A DNA stretch of 12,370 nucleotides from contig WGAD01000140.1 of assembly GCA_015489255.1 (NCBI GenBank), positions 1-12,370 on the forward strand. The letters run 5' to 3'. Shown here one piece after another: positions 1 to 6,898 of the stretch. A program made the position numbers and the translations under genes. Numbering within the stretch: position 1 is the stretch's first letter; every line of letters begins with the position of its first letter. The notes below the pieces were generated by a model that searched no databases, was not told the origin of the DNA, and worked only from the letters and a program-made list of their open reading frames with translations. The DNA comes from Anaerolineales bacterium (GTDB lineage Bacteria > Chloroflexota > Anaerolineae > Anaerolineales > Villigracilaceae).

Positions 1-329
1 GTCGGCGAAAACAACTGGTCGTCCGGATTTTGGAACACCAACCCCACGGCGGCCCGCACATACGGCAGGTTCTCCTCCGTCAACGGCAGGCCGCCCACGC
101 GCACCAGCCCTGAACCGCGCAAAATGCCGTTCAGGTGCAGCATTAGGGTAGATTTTCCTGCCCCGTTGGGGCCGACCAGCGCCACCTTCTCGCCCGGCCG
201 CAAGCGCAAATTGACGCCGCGCAAAGCCTGGCGGCCGTCCGGATAGGCGAAAAACAGGTCTACCACTTCCAGCGCCAGCGCCTCGTCGTCGGCAGGCGAT
301 GAGAAATCCACAGGATGAACCACAGGCAT
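1..329 (-). CDS. cbiO: ECF transporter ATPase CbiO/EcfA-type, 3' end outside the window
   Basis: This is the ATP-hydrolysing subunit of an energy-coupling-factor metal importer, working on the cytoplasmic face and powering the CbiQ/CbiM membrane parts encoded just upstream. Only the first 109 codons are present. Translated from the minus strand, it shows a normal ABC start: an aromatic A-loop region (FAYPDG, about residues 27-32), Walker A GPNGAGKST at 53-61, and a Q-loop VFQNPDDQLFSP at 98-109, a sequence typical of CbiO/EcfA. The signature and Walker B motifs lie beyond the left edge. The ATG overlaps the cbiQ stop by one base (TGATG), indicating translational coupling. A tail of about 20 acidic/polar residues precedes the core. 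Family assignment is firm; the metal cannot be read from this subunit. Confidence 0.93.
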   Translation of the reverse strand, partial: MPVVHPVDFSSPADDEALALEVVDLFFAYPDGRQALRGVNLRLRPGEKVALVGPNGAGKSTLMLHLNGILRGSGLVRVGGLPLTEENLPYVRAAVGLVFQNPDDQLFSP

Positions 330-1126
330 CAATATACCCATCCAATCCACTGAATCCAGAGCAAAACCAGGGCCGCCAACGCCAGCGCCCGCCAATCTGC
401 GGCGCGCAAGCGGTGGGGGCGCAACGTGCGTAAATACCCGCGATATCCCCGCGCCAACATGGCCTGATATACCCGATCCGCCCGCTCATAACTGCGCAAG
501 AACAATTGTCCCGCCAGGTGCCCGGTCGTTCGGACGCGCCAGGGCAGGGTACCGCCGCTGCGGCGGCCCGGCAGAGAGGCGCTGCGCGCCTGCCGCGCGC
601 GCAGCAATCGCAAGGCTTCGTCGGTCAATACAAAGAGATAGCGATAAAGAAAGGCGATCACCGCCGTGAGCACGCGCGGCAGGCGCAAGTGCTCCAGGGC
701 GTGGATCAAATCGGGGAAGGGCGTCGTGGCCGTCAACAAGATGGCCGCCTGCACCGAAAGCCAGGAGCGCAGCAAAATGCTGAGAAAACGTACCAGCCCC
801 AGGTCCGTTGGCGTCAATCGCCAGGGGCCCAGCGTCCATTCCGTCAGCGGGCGGCCAGCCGGCAAGAAGAGCGCGCTGACCGCCGCCAGCGCAAAGGGCA
901 AGGCCAGAAAAGAACGGCGCAGGGTAAACCACACGCCCAGGCCCGCGCGGGCGTTGGCGATCAGCAGCGCTCCCCAGGCGCAGGCAAACGCTCGCCAGGC
1001 CCCATCTGGCAACAGGGCATTGCCGAGGATGAAACCAACGCCCACCACCACCTTAACGCGTGCATCCAAGCGATGCAGCGGGCTATCGGCGGCATGGTAG
1101 CGGTCAAAAAGGTTGGCGTGCGTCAT
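329..1126 (-). CDS. cbiQ: ECF transporter transmembrane subunit CbiQ
   Basis: CbiQ is the membrane T-component that links the ATPase to the substrate-specific CbiM unit in Ni2+/Co2+ ECF importers. The 265-residue protein has the family's N-terminal HxLDARVK-like stretch (SPLHRLDARVKVV, about 15-27). Hydrophobic segments lie near 24-58, 68-90, 108-132, 150-170 and 243-262. The cytoplasmic coupling region contains RARQARS (176-182) and the conserved ARG signature (AMLARGYRG, 222-230), which contacts the ATPase. Its length matches the family (about 225-270). It starts with an ATG that overlaps the cbiM stop by four bases (ATGA), and its stop overlaps the cbiO start, so cbiM-cbiQ-cbiO is one coupled operon. 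Confidence 0.94.
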   Translation of the reverse strand: MTHANLFDRYHAADSPLHRLDARVKVVVGVGFILGNALLPDGAWRAFACAWGALLIANARAGLGVWFTLRRSFLALPFALAAVSALFLPAGRPLTEWTLGPWRLTPTDLGLVRFLSILLRSWLSVQAAILLTATTPFPDLIHALEHLRLPRVLTAVIAFLYRYLFVLTDEALRLLRARQARSASLPGRRSGGTLPWRVRTTGHLAGQLFLRSYERADRVYQAMLARGYRGYLRTLRPHRLRAADWRALALAALVLLWIQWIGWVY

Positions 1127-2034
1127 GATTCACCGCGCAGGCTGCGCCCCAGCCAAAAAGCCACCCCAAAGACCGCCAGCGCGCCGATCGCGCTGGCCAG
1201 GACGGTGGACAGCGGCGTATCGCCCAGGAAGGGCAGCCTGTACCCGGCCAACAATTGATACGGCCCGTCTTGCGCCAGGGTGAAAAAGCCAAAGTCCTGG
1301 GCCACCCGCTCGAGGCCGTCGGGGTGGGCGGAAGCCAGCGGCGCAAGCATGACCGTCGCCAGGGCCAGGAGCAATCCGCCCCACGTCCAGGCCAGGCCGC
1401 CCCGCGCCCGAGGCTGCAAATCGGGGCGCACACGCTCAATGAACCCCAACGCCGCCACGGTGATCGCCCCTTCGCCCAGGCCAATGAAGGCGTGAACGCC
1501 CAGCATCGCCGGCACCACCACCTGCAAGGCAATCGTCCCGCTCAGCCAGAGCTGCAAAGCAGTCAGCAAGGCCGAAGACATCGTCGCAGCCCAGCCCGCC
1601 AGCCCCGCCCAGGCCAACCGCGCAGCAGGCGGCCAGTTGCGTCCCAGGCGATACAGCCCATACCCCACCAGGGCTGTCACCACGCCCATATTGAAGATGT
1701 TGGCCCCCATGGCCAGCAAACCGCCGTCCTGAAAGAGCAGGGCCTGGACGGCAATCACTGCCGTCATCACCAAAATGCCCGCCCAGGGGCCGAGCAAAAT
1801 AGCAGCCAGGGCGCCGCCCAAAAAATGGCCAGAAGTGCCCCCGGCGACAGGAAAATTGAGCATTTGGGCAGCGAAGATGAAGGCAGCCATCACGCCCATC
1901 AGCGGGATTTGTCGTTCGCCCAAACCGCGTTCACTACGGCGGGCAGCCAGCCCAACCATAACCGCGCTCGCCAGCCAAAAGAGAAGGGCTATCGTTGACG
2001 AAAGGAAGCCGTCCGGAATGTGCAAAGGCTGCAT
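1123..2034 (-). CDS. cbiM: Ni2+/Co2+ ECF transporter substrate subunit, CbiM/NikM fused to a PDGLE (NikN-like) domain
   Basis: This is the metal-binding membrane subunit of the importer. The 303-residue protein begins MQPLHIPDGFLS. HIPDG is the family's N-terminal metal site, and FPVAGGTSGHFLGG (61-74) supplies the second conserved histidine, H70. Multiple TM segments follow to about residue 232. A C-terminal extension carries SAHPDGLE (235-242) and one more TM helix (about 278-297), the architecture of the NikN/PDGLE partner, so M and N functions are fused. The annotated ATG has GGAGGA six bases upstream. A TTG three codons in (2025-2023) would put the histidine directly after Met, as in characterised CbiM/NikM. 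Nickel versus cobalt is undecided; PDGLE leans to nickel. Confidence 0.93.
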   Translation of the reverse strand: MQPLHIPDGFLSSTIALLFWLASAVMVGLAARRSERGLGERQIPLMGVMAAFIFAAQMLNFPVAGGTSGHFLGGALAAILLGPWAGILVMTAVIAVQALLFQDGGLLAMGANIFNMGVVTALVGYGLYRLGRNWPPAARLAWAGLAGWAATMSSALLTALQLWLSGTIALQVVVPAMLGVHAFIGLGEGAITVAALGFIERVRPDLQPRARGGLAWTWGGLLLALATVMLAPLASAHPDGLERVAQDFGFFTLAQDGPYQLLAGYRLPFLGDTPLSTVLASAIGALAVFGVAFWLGRSLRGES

Positions 2035-2058
2035 GAGATCTCCTCCAAATGCAATCAG

Positions 2059-2088
2059 GTTATCGCAAACGGAAAAAGTGTATCACAA
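2059..2088 (-). promoter_or_regulatory. Putative cbiMQO promoter
   Basis: On the minus strand, TTGTGA (2088-2083) and GATAAC (2064-2059) are separated by 18 bases, each matching 4 of 6 consensus positions. The predicted start lies near 2052, giving a leader of under 20 nt that contains the GGAGGA ribosome site (2046-2041). The space is too short for a cobalamin riboswitch. This is a pattern match only. Confidence 0.4.
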
Positions 2089-2100
2089 CCGTTACGGTTG
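2086..2100. promoter_or_regulatory. 15-bp perfect palindrome in the cbiM/coaX divergent region (possible operator)
   Basis: CAACCGT-T-ACGGTTG is a perfect inverted repeat with 7-bp arms and one central base. It overlaps the candidate -35 of both divergent promoters, a position suited to a repressor. No regulator is identified. Control of the metal transporter by a metal sensor is an inference from context. Confidence 0.45.
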
Positions 2101-2125
2101 CTCCGCCCGAAAAATCTTGTACAAT
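2098..2125 (+). promoter_or_regulatory. coaX promoter, predicted leaderless
   Basis: The -10 TACAAT (2120-2125) ends six bases before the coaX ATG (2132), so a typical initiation site coincides with the A of the ATG. A weak -35 (TTGCTC, 2098-2103) sits 16 bases upstream. No Shine-Dalgarno sequence fits between. Confidence 0.55.
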
Positions 2126-2131
2126 GAACGT

Positions 2132-2902
2132 ATGCTATTGACCATCGATATCGGCAACACCAACCTGACGTTGGGAATTTATGAAGGGGAAAGCCTGGGC
2201 GCACATTGGCGGCTGGCGACGGATCACGCCCGCATGCCCGATGAATACGGGCTGCAATTCCTGGGCCTGCTGGCCCACGCCGGACACAACCCGCAGCAGC
2301 TGGAAGGCATCTGCCTGGCTTCCGTCGTCCCGCCGCTCACCGGACGGGTTGCCACAGCCTGCCGCCAATACCTGGGGCAAGACCCGCTGATCGTCGACGC
2401 CGGCGTCCGCACGGGCATCCGCATCCGTTACGAAAATCCGCGCGCCGTCGGCGCCGACCGGGTGGCCGATGCCGTCGCCGTCCACCAGCTTTACGGCGGC
2501 CCGGCCTGCGTGGTCGATTTTGGCACGGCAACCACCTTCAACGCCGTCACCGCCAGCGGCGACTACCTCGGCGGCGCCATCACCGCCGGGGTGAACCTGG
2601 CGGCCAACGCGCTCTTCGAACACGCGGCCAAATTGCCGCGCATCGACCTCACCGCGCCGCCCTCAGTCATTGGCCGCAACACCGTCCACGCCATGCAGTC
2701 TGGCCTGCTGTTTGGATACGTCGCCATGGTGGAGGGCATGGTAGCCCGCTTTCGGCGCGAACTCGGCCCAGAGATGAAAGTCATCGCTACCGGCGGCTTG
2801 TCTTCCTTCATCGCCCACCACACCACCGTCATCGACATCATCGCCCCCTGGCTGACCCTGGAAGGATTGCGTCTGATTTGGGGAATGAACCAACGAAGGT
2901 GA
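2132..2902 (+). CDS. coaX: Type III pantothenate kinase
   Basis: CoaX phosphorylates pantothenate with ATP, the first step of coenzyme A synthesis in the cytoplasm. Type III enzymes are not feedback-inhibited by CoA and need a monovalent cation. The 256-residue protein, normal for the family, has the ASKHA-fold phosphate loop DIGNTN (6-11), the GADR motif (107-110) with the catalytic aspartate D109, VVDFGTATT (127-135), and the C-terminal ATGG motif (219-222). The open frame continues upstream to about 1775, antisense to cbiM, but homology begins exactly at MLLTIDIGNTN and the promoter -10 lies just ahead, so the 2132 ATG is chosen. It is divergent from the metal transporter and has no co-directional partner. 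A weak hairpin without a T-run follows. Confidence 0.96.
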   Translation: MLLTIDIGNTNLTLGIYEGESLGAHWRLATDHARMPDEYGLQFLGLLAHAGHNPQQLEGICLASVVPPLTGRVATACRQYLGQDPLIVDAGVRTGIRIRYENPRAVGADRVADAVAVHQLYGGPACVVDFGTATTFNAVTASGDYLGGAITAGVNLAANALFEHAAKLPRIDLTAPPSVIGRNTVHAMQSGLLFGYVAMVEGMVARFRRELGPEMKVIATGGLSSFIAHHTTVIDIIAPWLTLEGLRLIWGMNQRR

Positions 2903-3236
2903 TCGGCAGACAAAGGGCGGCAGATACGCCCTGAGTATCGTTCTCCTCCGCCAGCATGTTCATACCCCTCATCCCAAAAAGCCTGTGCCGTCGACCAGTT
3001 TTCGTTGCCCAGCAGCGCGGGTGTTGCCTCGCTGGCTGCCAACCTGTCCATTGGATCGACGCGTCGGTGAAAACAGCCGGGCATCTATTCCCGATATTTG
3101 CTGTATAAATACGTCAAATTGCACAAGGTAGATATGACCTAAATCACTACATCAATATCCAAATTATCAGTACAATGCTGGGGCCGAATAAGAATTTGCC
3201 ATCTTTTATCCATAAACTCCCAGGAAGGACCTATCC
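2903..3236. other. Intergenic region, 334 bp, largely unexplained
   Basis: Just after coaX there is a 6-bp hairpin (AGGGCG 2914-2919 / CGCCCT 2927-2932) with no T-run, so at best a weak terminator. A 10-bp palindrome CGACGCGTCG lies at 3057-3066. From about 3090 the DNA becomes AT-rich and leads into the promoter of the Rrf2 gene. No protein gene is recognisable. A minus-strand open frame (start 3084) yields a sequence I cannot match to a family and may be a remnant or chance. Confidence 0.5.
3171..3229 (+). promoter_or_regulatory. Putative rrf2 promoter -10 and ribosome binding site
   Basis: TACAAT (3171-3176) is a good -10, predicting a start near 3183 and a leader of about 54 nt. I see no convincing -35. 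A strong Shine-Dalgarno, AGGAAGGA (3222-3229), lies 7 bases before the ATG. An imperfect GATAT/ATATC dyad (3131-3135 / 3155-3159) upstream could be an autoregulatory site but is too weak to call. Confidence 0.4.
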
Positions 3237-3662
3237 ATGCAAATCACCAAACAAGCCGATTACGCCATCCGCGCCGTGCTCTACCTGGCCCAGCAAGAAC
3301 CCGGACAGCGCATCCCGACCAGCAAAATTGCCAAAAGCCAGCATATTCCGCCATCGTTCCTTGCCAAAATCATCTCTCAGCTGTCCATCGCCGGCCTGCT
3401 GAACACCTCGCGCGGAGCGCGCGGCGGGGTGATGTTGGCCCGCGACCCGCAAGAGCTCACCTTGCTGGACGTGGTTGAGGCCATCGACGGCCCAATCCGT
3501 CTCAACAGCTGCGTGGGCGATGACGGCTATTGTGCCTTCAAAGAAACCTGCCCTCTCTCCGATATCTGGAACGATGCCCAGCAAGTACTCGTCAAACGAC
3601 TGCGCGAGACCCGTTTTGGAGACCTGACCAAAAAGACCACCCCGGCCTTCGTCACCCCTTGA
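3237..3662 (+). CDS. Rrf2-family transcriptional regulator, probable Fe-S sensor
   Basis: This is a 141-residue winged-helix DNA-binding protein of the Rrf2 family (IscR, NsrR, CymR, RirA). The N-terminus MQITKQADYAIRAVLYLA is characteristic. The helix-turn-helix covers about 25-50 (ipTSKIAKSQHIPPSFLAKI) and the wing SRGARGGVMLAR about 58-69. Three cysteines, C92, C99 and C105, in the linker after the dimerisation helix match the pattern that holds a [2Fe-2S] or [4Fe-4S] cluster in IscR/NsrR, so a redox, NO or iron-sulfur sensing role is likely. Non-cluster relatives lack these cysteines. It stands alone: no isc/suf gene is adjacent, and it is closed by its own terminator. Its targets cannot be named. 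Confidence 0.9.
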   Translation: MQITKQADYAIRAVLYLAQQEPGQRIPTSKIAKSQHIPPSFLAKIISQLSIAGLLNTSRGARGGVMLARDPQELTLLDVVEAIDGPIRLNSCVGDDGYCAFKETCPLSDIWNDAQQVLVKRLRETRFGDLTKKTTPAFVTP

Positions 3663-3669
3663 AGATCCC

Positions 3670-3698
3670 GCCCCTGCCAGAGACGGCAGGGGCTTTTT
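3670..3698 (+). terminator. Intrinsic terminator after the Rrf2 gene
   Basis: GCCCCTGCC (3670-3678) pairs perfectly with GGCAGGGGC (3685-3693) across a 6-nt loop and is followed by five Ts. It begins eight bases after the stop codon and ends 25 bases before the nadK -10. Confidence 0.9.
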
Positions 3699-3723
3699 CA
3701 TCCGTTTCCGGGTGGCTTACAGG

Positions 3724-3729
3724 TATAAT
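3724..3729 (+). promoter_or_regulatory. nadK promoter -10, predicted leaderless
   Basis: A perfect TATAAT ends six bases before the ATG at 3736, so transcription should start at the start codon itself. No clear -35 is visible in the 20 bases upstream, which adjoin the preceding terminator. No ribosome binding site is present. Confidence 0.6.
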
Positions 3730-3735
3730 ATATGT

Positions 3736-4602
3736 ATGGACACACTCCCCCGGCCACAACGGATCGCTATCGCCACGCACCCGCGCCTGCCAGCCACCCA
3801 GACCTTCGCCCAAGAGCTGGCTGAAACCCTGCAAACCAGCGTTGCCACCGTCTGCACCGGCTCACTCAACGACGTCGGCCTGCGCCAGCGCGTCAAGGAT
3901 GGAGAATTTGACATCCTGATTGCGCTTGGCGGCGACGGCACCATGCTGCGCGCAGCCCACCTGTGCGCCCCTCTCCAGGTCCCCATCCTGGGCATCAACC
4001 TCGGGCACCTCGGCTTTCTCATCCAGGTTGCCCGCGACGACTGGCAGCAGGCCATCACCGATCTGCTGGCCGGACGCTACTGGCTGGAAGCCCGCCTGAT
4101 GCTGCGGGTGGAGATGCACCGCACGGGAGAGTTGCAAGGCGTCTGGCATGCGCTCAACGAAGTGGTCATCGCCCGCGGGCAACACGTCCACCCCATCCAG
4201 TTGACCGCCATCGTCGACGACCTGCCCCTCACCAGTTACACCGCCGACGGATTAATCGCCGCCACCCCCACCGGCTCCACCGCCTACGCCCTGGCCGCCG
4301 GGGGGCCGATTCTGCCGCCCGAGTTGCGCAACATGCTCCTGGTACCTATCGCCCCACACCTGACCGTCGATCGGGCGGTGGTTCTCTCCGAAGGCTCCTC
4401 GGTCGCCATTCGCACCCACTCCGACAACGCCATCCTCAGCGTGGACGGACAAATGCCCATCGGCCTGGCTGAGGACGACGTCATCACCATTCGCACCGGT
4501 GAATATTCTGCCCTCTTCATCCGTTTTGGCGACCGCGGTTACTTCTACCGCAACCTGATGCAGCACATCAACCCTCAGCTTCCCCCCGGAGTCCGCCCAT
4601 GA
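3736..4602 (+). CDS. nadK: NAD kinase
   Basis: NadK phosphorylates NAD+ to NADP+ in the cytoplasm and is the only route to NADP in most bacteria. The 288-residue protein has the complete family pattern: GGDGT (65-69) with catalytic D67, ILGINLGHLGFL (84-95), the NE pair (141-142) that binds the nicotinamide riboside, DGLIAATPTGSTAY (171-184), and a C-terminal SVDGQ (235-239). Its length is typical. The frame can be extended to a GTG at 3712, but that would place the TATAAT inside the coding region, so the ATG at 3736 is preferred. It heads an operon with the next three genes; its stop overlaps the following start by four bases (ATGA). Proximity of nadK and recN is common in bacteria. Confidence 0.96.
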   Translation: MDTLPRPQRIAIATHPRLPATQTFAQELAETLQTSVATVCTGSLNDVGLRQRVKDGEFDILIALGGDGTMLRAAHLCAPLQVPILGINLGHLGFLIQVARDDWQQAITDLLAGRYWLEARLMLRVEMHRTGELQGVWHALNEVVIARGQHVHPIQLTAIVDDLPLTSYTADGLIAATPTGSTAYALAAGGPILPPELRNMLLVPIAPHLTVDRAVVLSEGSSVAIRTHSDNAILSVDGQMPIGLAEDDVITIRTGEYSALFIRFGDRGYFYRNLMQHINPQLPPGVRP

Positions 4603-5150
4603 ATGAGCCTCTCGTATGCGTGAACCATCCAAACGTCGCCACCCAGCTGCGTTGTGCCAAATGCGAGGCGCCCATTTGCGCCAAGTGCGCTCGCCGCACC
4701 CCCACAGGCTATATTTGCCCGGCCTGCCAAAAAGGGCTGCAAAAACGCTTCGAGTCCGTAGTCTGGTACGATTATTTGATTGCGCTCATCATTGCCGGAG
4801 CCGGCAGTGCCATTGGCAGTCTGTTCCTTCCCTTGCTGATGACCTTCTGGTACGGGGTGCTCATCATCTTGTACGCTCCGGCTGTCGGCAAGATCACAGG
4901 CCGCCTCCTGCAAGCGGCGCTGCGCAAACACCGCGGCAAACGCCTCTTTCAGGTGGCGGTGGCCGCTTTCATCCTCGGCGGAATGCCCACCATCCTCACC
5001 GAGATCGTCTACACCTGGATGCTCATCACCGCTGAGGTGAATGTCATGGCCTACCTGTCTTTCACCCTGTTTCTCATCGGCTACCAGATCGCCTATCTTT
5101 TCCTTGGGGCAAATACGCTTTGGCGCCAGCTGAAAGGATTTTCGATCTGA
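4599..5150 (+). CDS. B-box-type zinc-finger membrane protein
   Basis: This is a 183-residue protein of unknown function. The cytoplasmic N-terminus carries eight regularly spaced zinc ligands: C7-x2-H10, C19-x2-C22, C27-x2-C30 and C40-x2-C43, which resembles the B-box/FYVE-like cross-brace zinc finger found on bacterial membrane proteins, often in Chloroflexota and Actinobacteria. After a basic linker (KGLQKRF) there are about four hydrophobic helices (roughly 58-79, 82-97, 117-137, 148-172). It is translationally coupled to nadK (ATGA overlap) and ends one base before recN, so it is co-expressed with both. The context does not define a role. Zinc binding is inferred from ligand spacing. Confidence 0.85.
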   Translation: MNEPLVCVNHPNVATQLRCAKCEAPICAKCARRTPTGYICPACQKGLQKRFESVVWYDYLIALIIAGAGSAIGSLFLPLLMTFWYGVLIILYAPAVGKITGRLLQAALRKHRGKRLFQVAVAAFILGGMPTILTEIVYTWMLITAEVNVMAYLSFTLFLIGYQIAYLFLGANTLWRQLKGFSI

Positions 5151-5151
5151 C

Positions 5152-6882
5152 ATGCTCACAGAACTTCGCATCCAAAATTTCGCCATTATTGATGAAATCA
5201 GCCTCAATTTGCAACCGGGGTTGATCATCCTCACCGGAGAAACCGGCGCCGGAAAATCCATCGTCCTGGATGCCGTAGAATTGCTGCTGGGCAGCCGTGC
5301 CGACAGCGGCCAGCTCCGCAGCGGCGCCCGCCGCGCCTACATCGAGGGCCTCTTCCGCCTGCAAGGCAGCGCCCGCGCAGCCGTCCACGTCATCTTGCAA
5401 CGCGAATCCTTGCTCGACGACCCGGACGAACTCATCCTGGCCCGCGAAGTGCGCGCCAATGGACGCAGCATCGCACGGGTCAACGGGCGCACGGTCAGCG
5501 TCGCGCTGCTGCGCGAGATCGGCGCTCACCTGGTCGATATTCACGGCCAGTCCGAACACCTGTCCCTGCTGGTTCCGCGCCGTCACCTGAATTTGCTCGA
5601 TCGTTTCGCCCACAACCAGGCGCTGCTGGAAGATTACCGCCAAACCTATCGGAAATTGAGCGCGACGCGGAACCAGCTACACGCCCTGCGCACCGCACGG
5701 CGGGAAGCGGCCCGCCGCGCCGACCTGCTGGCTTATCAGATCGAAGAAATTGAAACCGCCAACCTGCGCCCCGGCGAAGAAGAAACCCTGCGCCAGGAGC
5801 GAGACCGCCTGGCCAACGCCGAGGCCCTCAGCCTGCATGCCCGCGAAGCCGTGGCCTTGCTGGACGAAGGAACGCCAGAATCTCCCGCCGCAGCGGATCT
5901 GCTCGGCCAGGCCGTGCGCGCCCTGCAACAACTCAGCCGCTACGATCCCAGTCAGCAACCTCTCCTGCAAAACCTGGAGCTCCTCCTGGAAAACCTGAGT
6001 GAGGTCACCCGCACCCTGCGCGACTACCAGGAAACGGTGGAATACAATCCGGTTCGTTTGTCCGAAATTGAAGAACGCCTCGATCTCATCCGCCGCTTGA
6101 AACGAAAATACGGCGACACCATCGCCGAGATCCTGGCCTATGCCGAAGAAATCCGCGCCGAACTGGACGACCTCACGCACGCGGAAGAACGGCTCGATGC
6201 TTTGCAGGCCGAGGAGCGCACCCTGCTGCAAACCCTGGCGCAAAAAGCAGCCGCCCTTTCCCGCCAGCGCAAACAAGCCGCCCAGGCCCTGGCCGCCGGC
6301 GTGGAAAAGGAACTCGCCGATCTGCGCATGGAGCAGGCACGTTTCCAGGTGCAAATCAACACCCACACCGCCCCCGACGGCCTGCCCCAGCCACAGGGAG
6401 AGCCGCTGGCTTTTGGGCCTCACGGCGTGGATGAGGTGCAATTCCTGATTGCACCCAACCCCGGAGAAGGGCTAAAACCCATGGCCAAGATCGCCTCCGG
6501 GGGTGAAACCTCCCGCCTGATGCTGGCGTTGAAAAACGTGCTCGCCCAGGCCGATGAAACGCCCACCCTCGTCTTCGATGAAATCGACCAGGGCATTGGC
6601 GGCCGCATCGGCCTGACCGTCGGTCATAAGCTCTGGCAACTGGCACGCCATCACCAGGTCATCTGCGTGACCCACCTGCCGCAGCTGGCCGCCTTTGGCG
6701 ATCAGCACCTGCGCGTGGAAAAGCAAGTGCAAGATGGACGCACCCACACCCGCATTGTCCCGCTGGACGACGAAGAACGCTTGCTCGAACTGGCTCAAAT
6801 GCTGGGAGGAATCGGCGAAAGCACCTTAAATTCCGCACACGACCTTTGGCAAAACGCCCGTCGACAAATGCAGCAATCGTAA
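5152..6882 (+). CDS. recN: DNA repair protein RecN
   Basis: RecN is an SMC-like ATPase recruited early to double-strand breaks, where it holds DNA ends and assists RecA-dependent repair. The 576-residue protein (family 550-570) starts MLTELRIQNFAIIDE and has Walker A GETGAGKS (29-36). The DIHGQSEH motif (129-136) is diagnostic of RecN. A coiled-coil region from about 155 to 390 is rich in Glu, Arg, Leu and Gln and folds back on itself. The ABC signature ASGGETSR lies at 448-455, Walker B TLVFDEID at 472-479, and the H-loop CVTHLPQLAAFGDQH at 505-519. All catalytic motifs are intact. It begins one base after the preceding stop codon and has no separate promoter, so it depends on the nadK transcript. 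No SOS box was recognised upstream. Confidence 0.96.
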   Translation: MLTELRIQNFAIIDEISLNLQPGLIILTGETGAGKSIVLDAVELLLGSRADSGQLRSGARRAYIEGLFRLQGSARAAVHVILQRESLLDDPDELILAREVRANGRSIARVNGRTVSVALLREIGAHLVDIHGQSEHLSLLVPRRHLNLLDRFAHNQALLEDYRQTYRKLSATRNQLHALRTARREAARRADLLAYQIEEIETANLRPGEEETLRQERDRLANAEALSLHAREAVALLDEGTPESPAAADLLGQAVRALQQLSRYDPSQQPLLQNLELLLENLSEVTRTLRDYQETVEYNPVRLSEIEERLDLIRRLKRKYGDTIAEILAYAEEIRAELDDLTHAEERLDALQAEERTLLQTLAQKAAALSRQRKQAAQALAAGVEKELADLRMEQARFQVQINTHTAPDGLPQPQGEPLAFGPHGVDEVQFLIAPNPGEGLKPMAKIASGGETSRLMLALKNVLAQADETPTLVFDEIDQGIGGRIGLTVGHKLWQLARHHQVICVTHLPQLAAFGDQHLRVEKQVQDGRTHTRIVPLDDEERLLELAQMLGGIGESTLNSAHDLWQNARRQMQQS

Positions 6883-6898
6883 GACACAAGGGGGTTGC

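Noticed and set aside
486..1532. Several long open frames antisense to or overlapping cbiQ and cbiM
   Set aside because: They are Arg/Gln/Ala/Pro-rich shadow frames caused by high GC. The membrane-protein frames on the minus strand carry the conserved motifs.
2035..2131. Cobalamin or Ni/Co riboswitch ahead of cbiMQO
   Set aside because: Only 97 bases separate cbiM from coaX, the predicted leader is under 20 nt, and no B12-box-like or NiCo four-helix sequence is visible.
1775..2131. N-terminal extension of coaX upstream of 2132
   Set aside because: It is antisense to cbiM, has no CoaX homology, and contains the coaX -10. The kinase's conserved start MLLTIDIGNTN begins at 2132.
3131..3159. 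GATAT/ATATC dyad as a specific Rrf2 operator
   Set aside because: The arms are only five bases with a 19-base spacer and do not resemble the IscR or NsrR consensus closely enough.
3712..3735. GTG start for nadK eight codons earlier
   Set aside because: The extension is encoded by the TATAAT promoter region and has no ribosome site. NadK homology begins at the later ATG.
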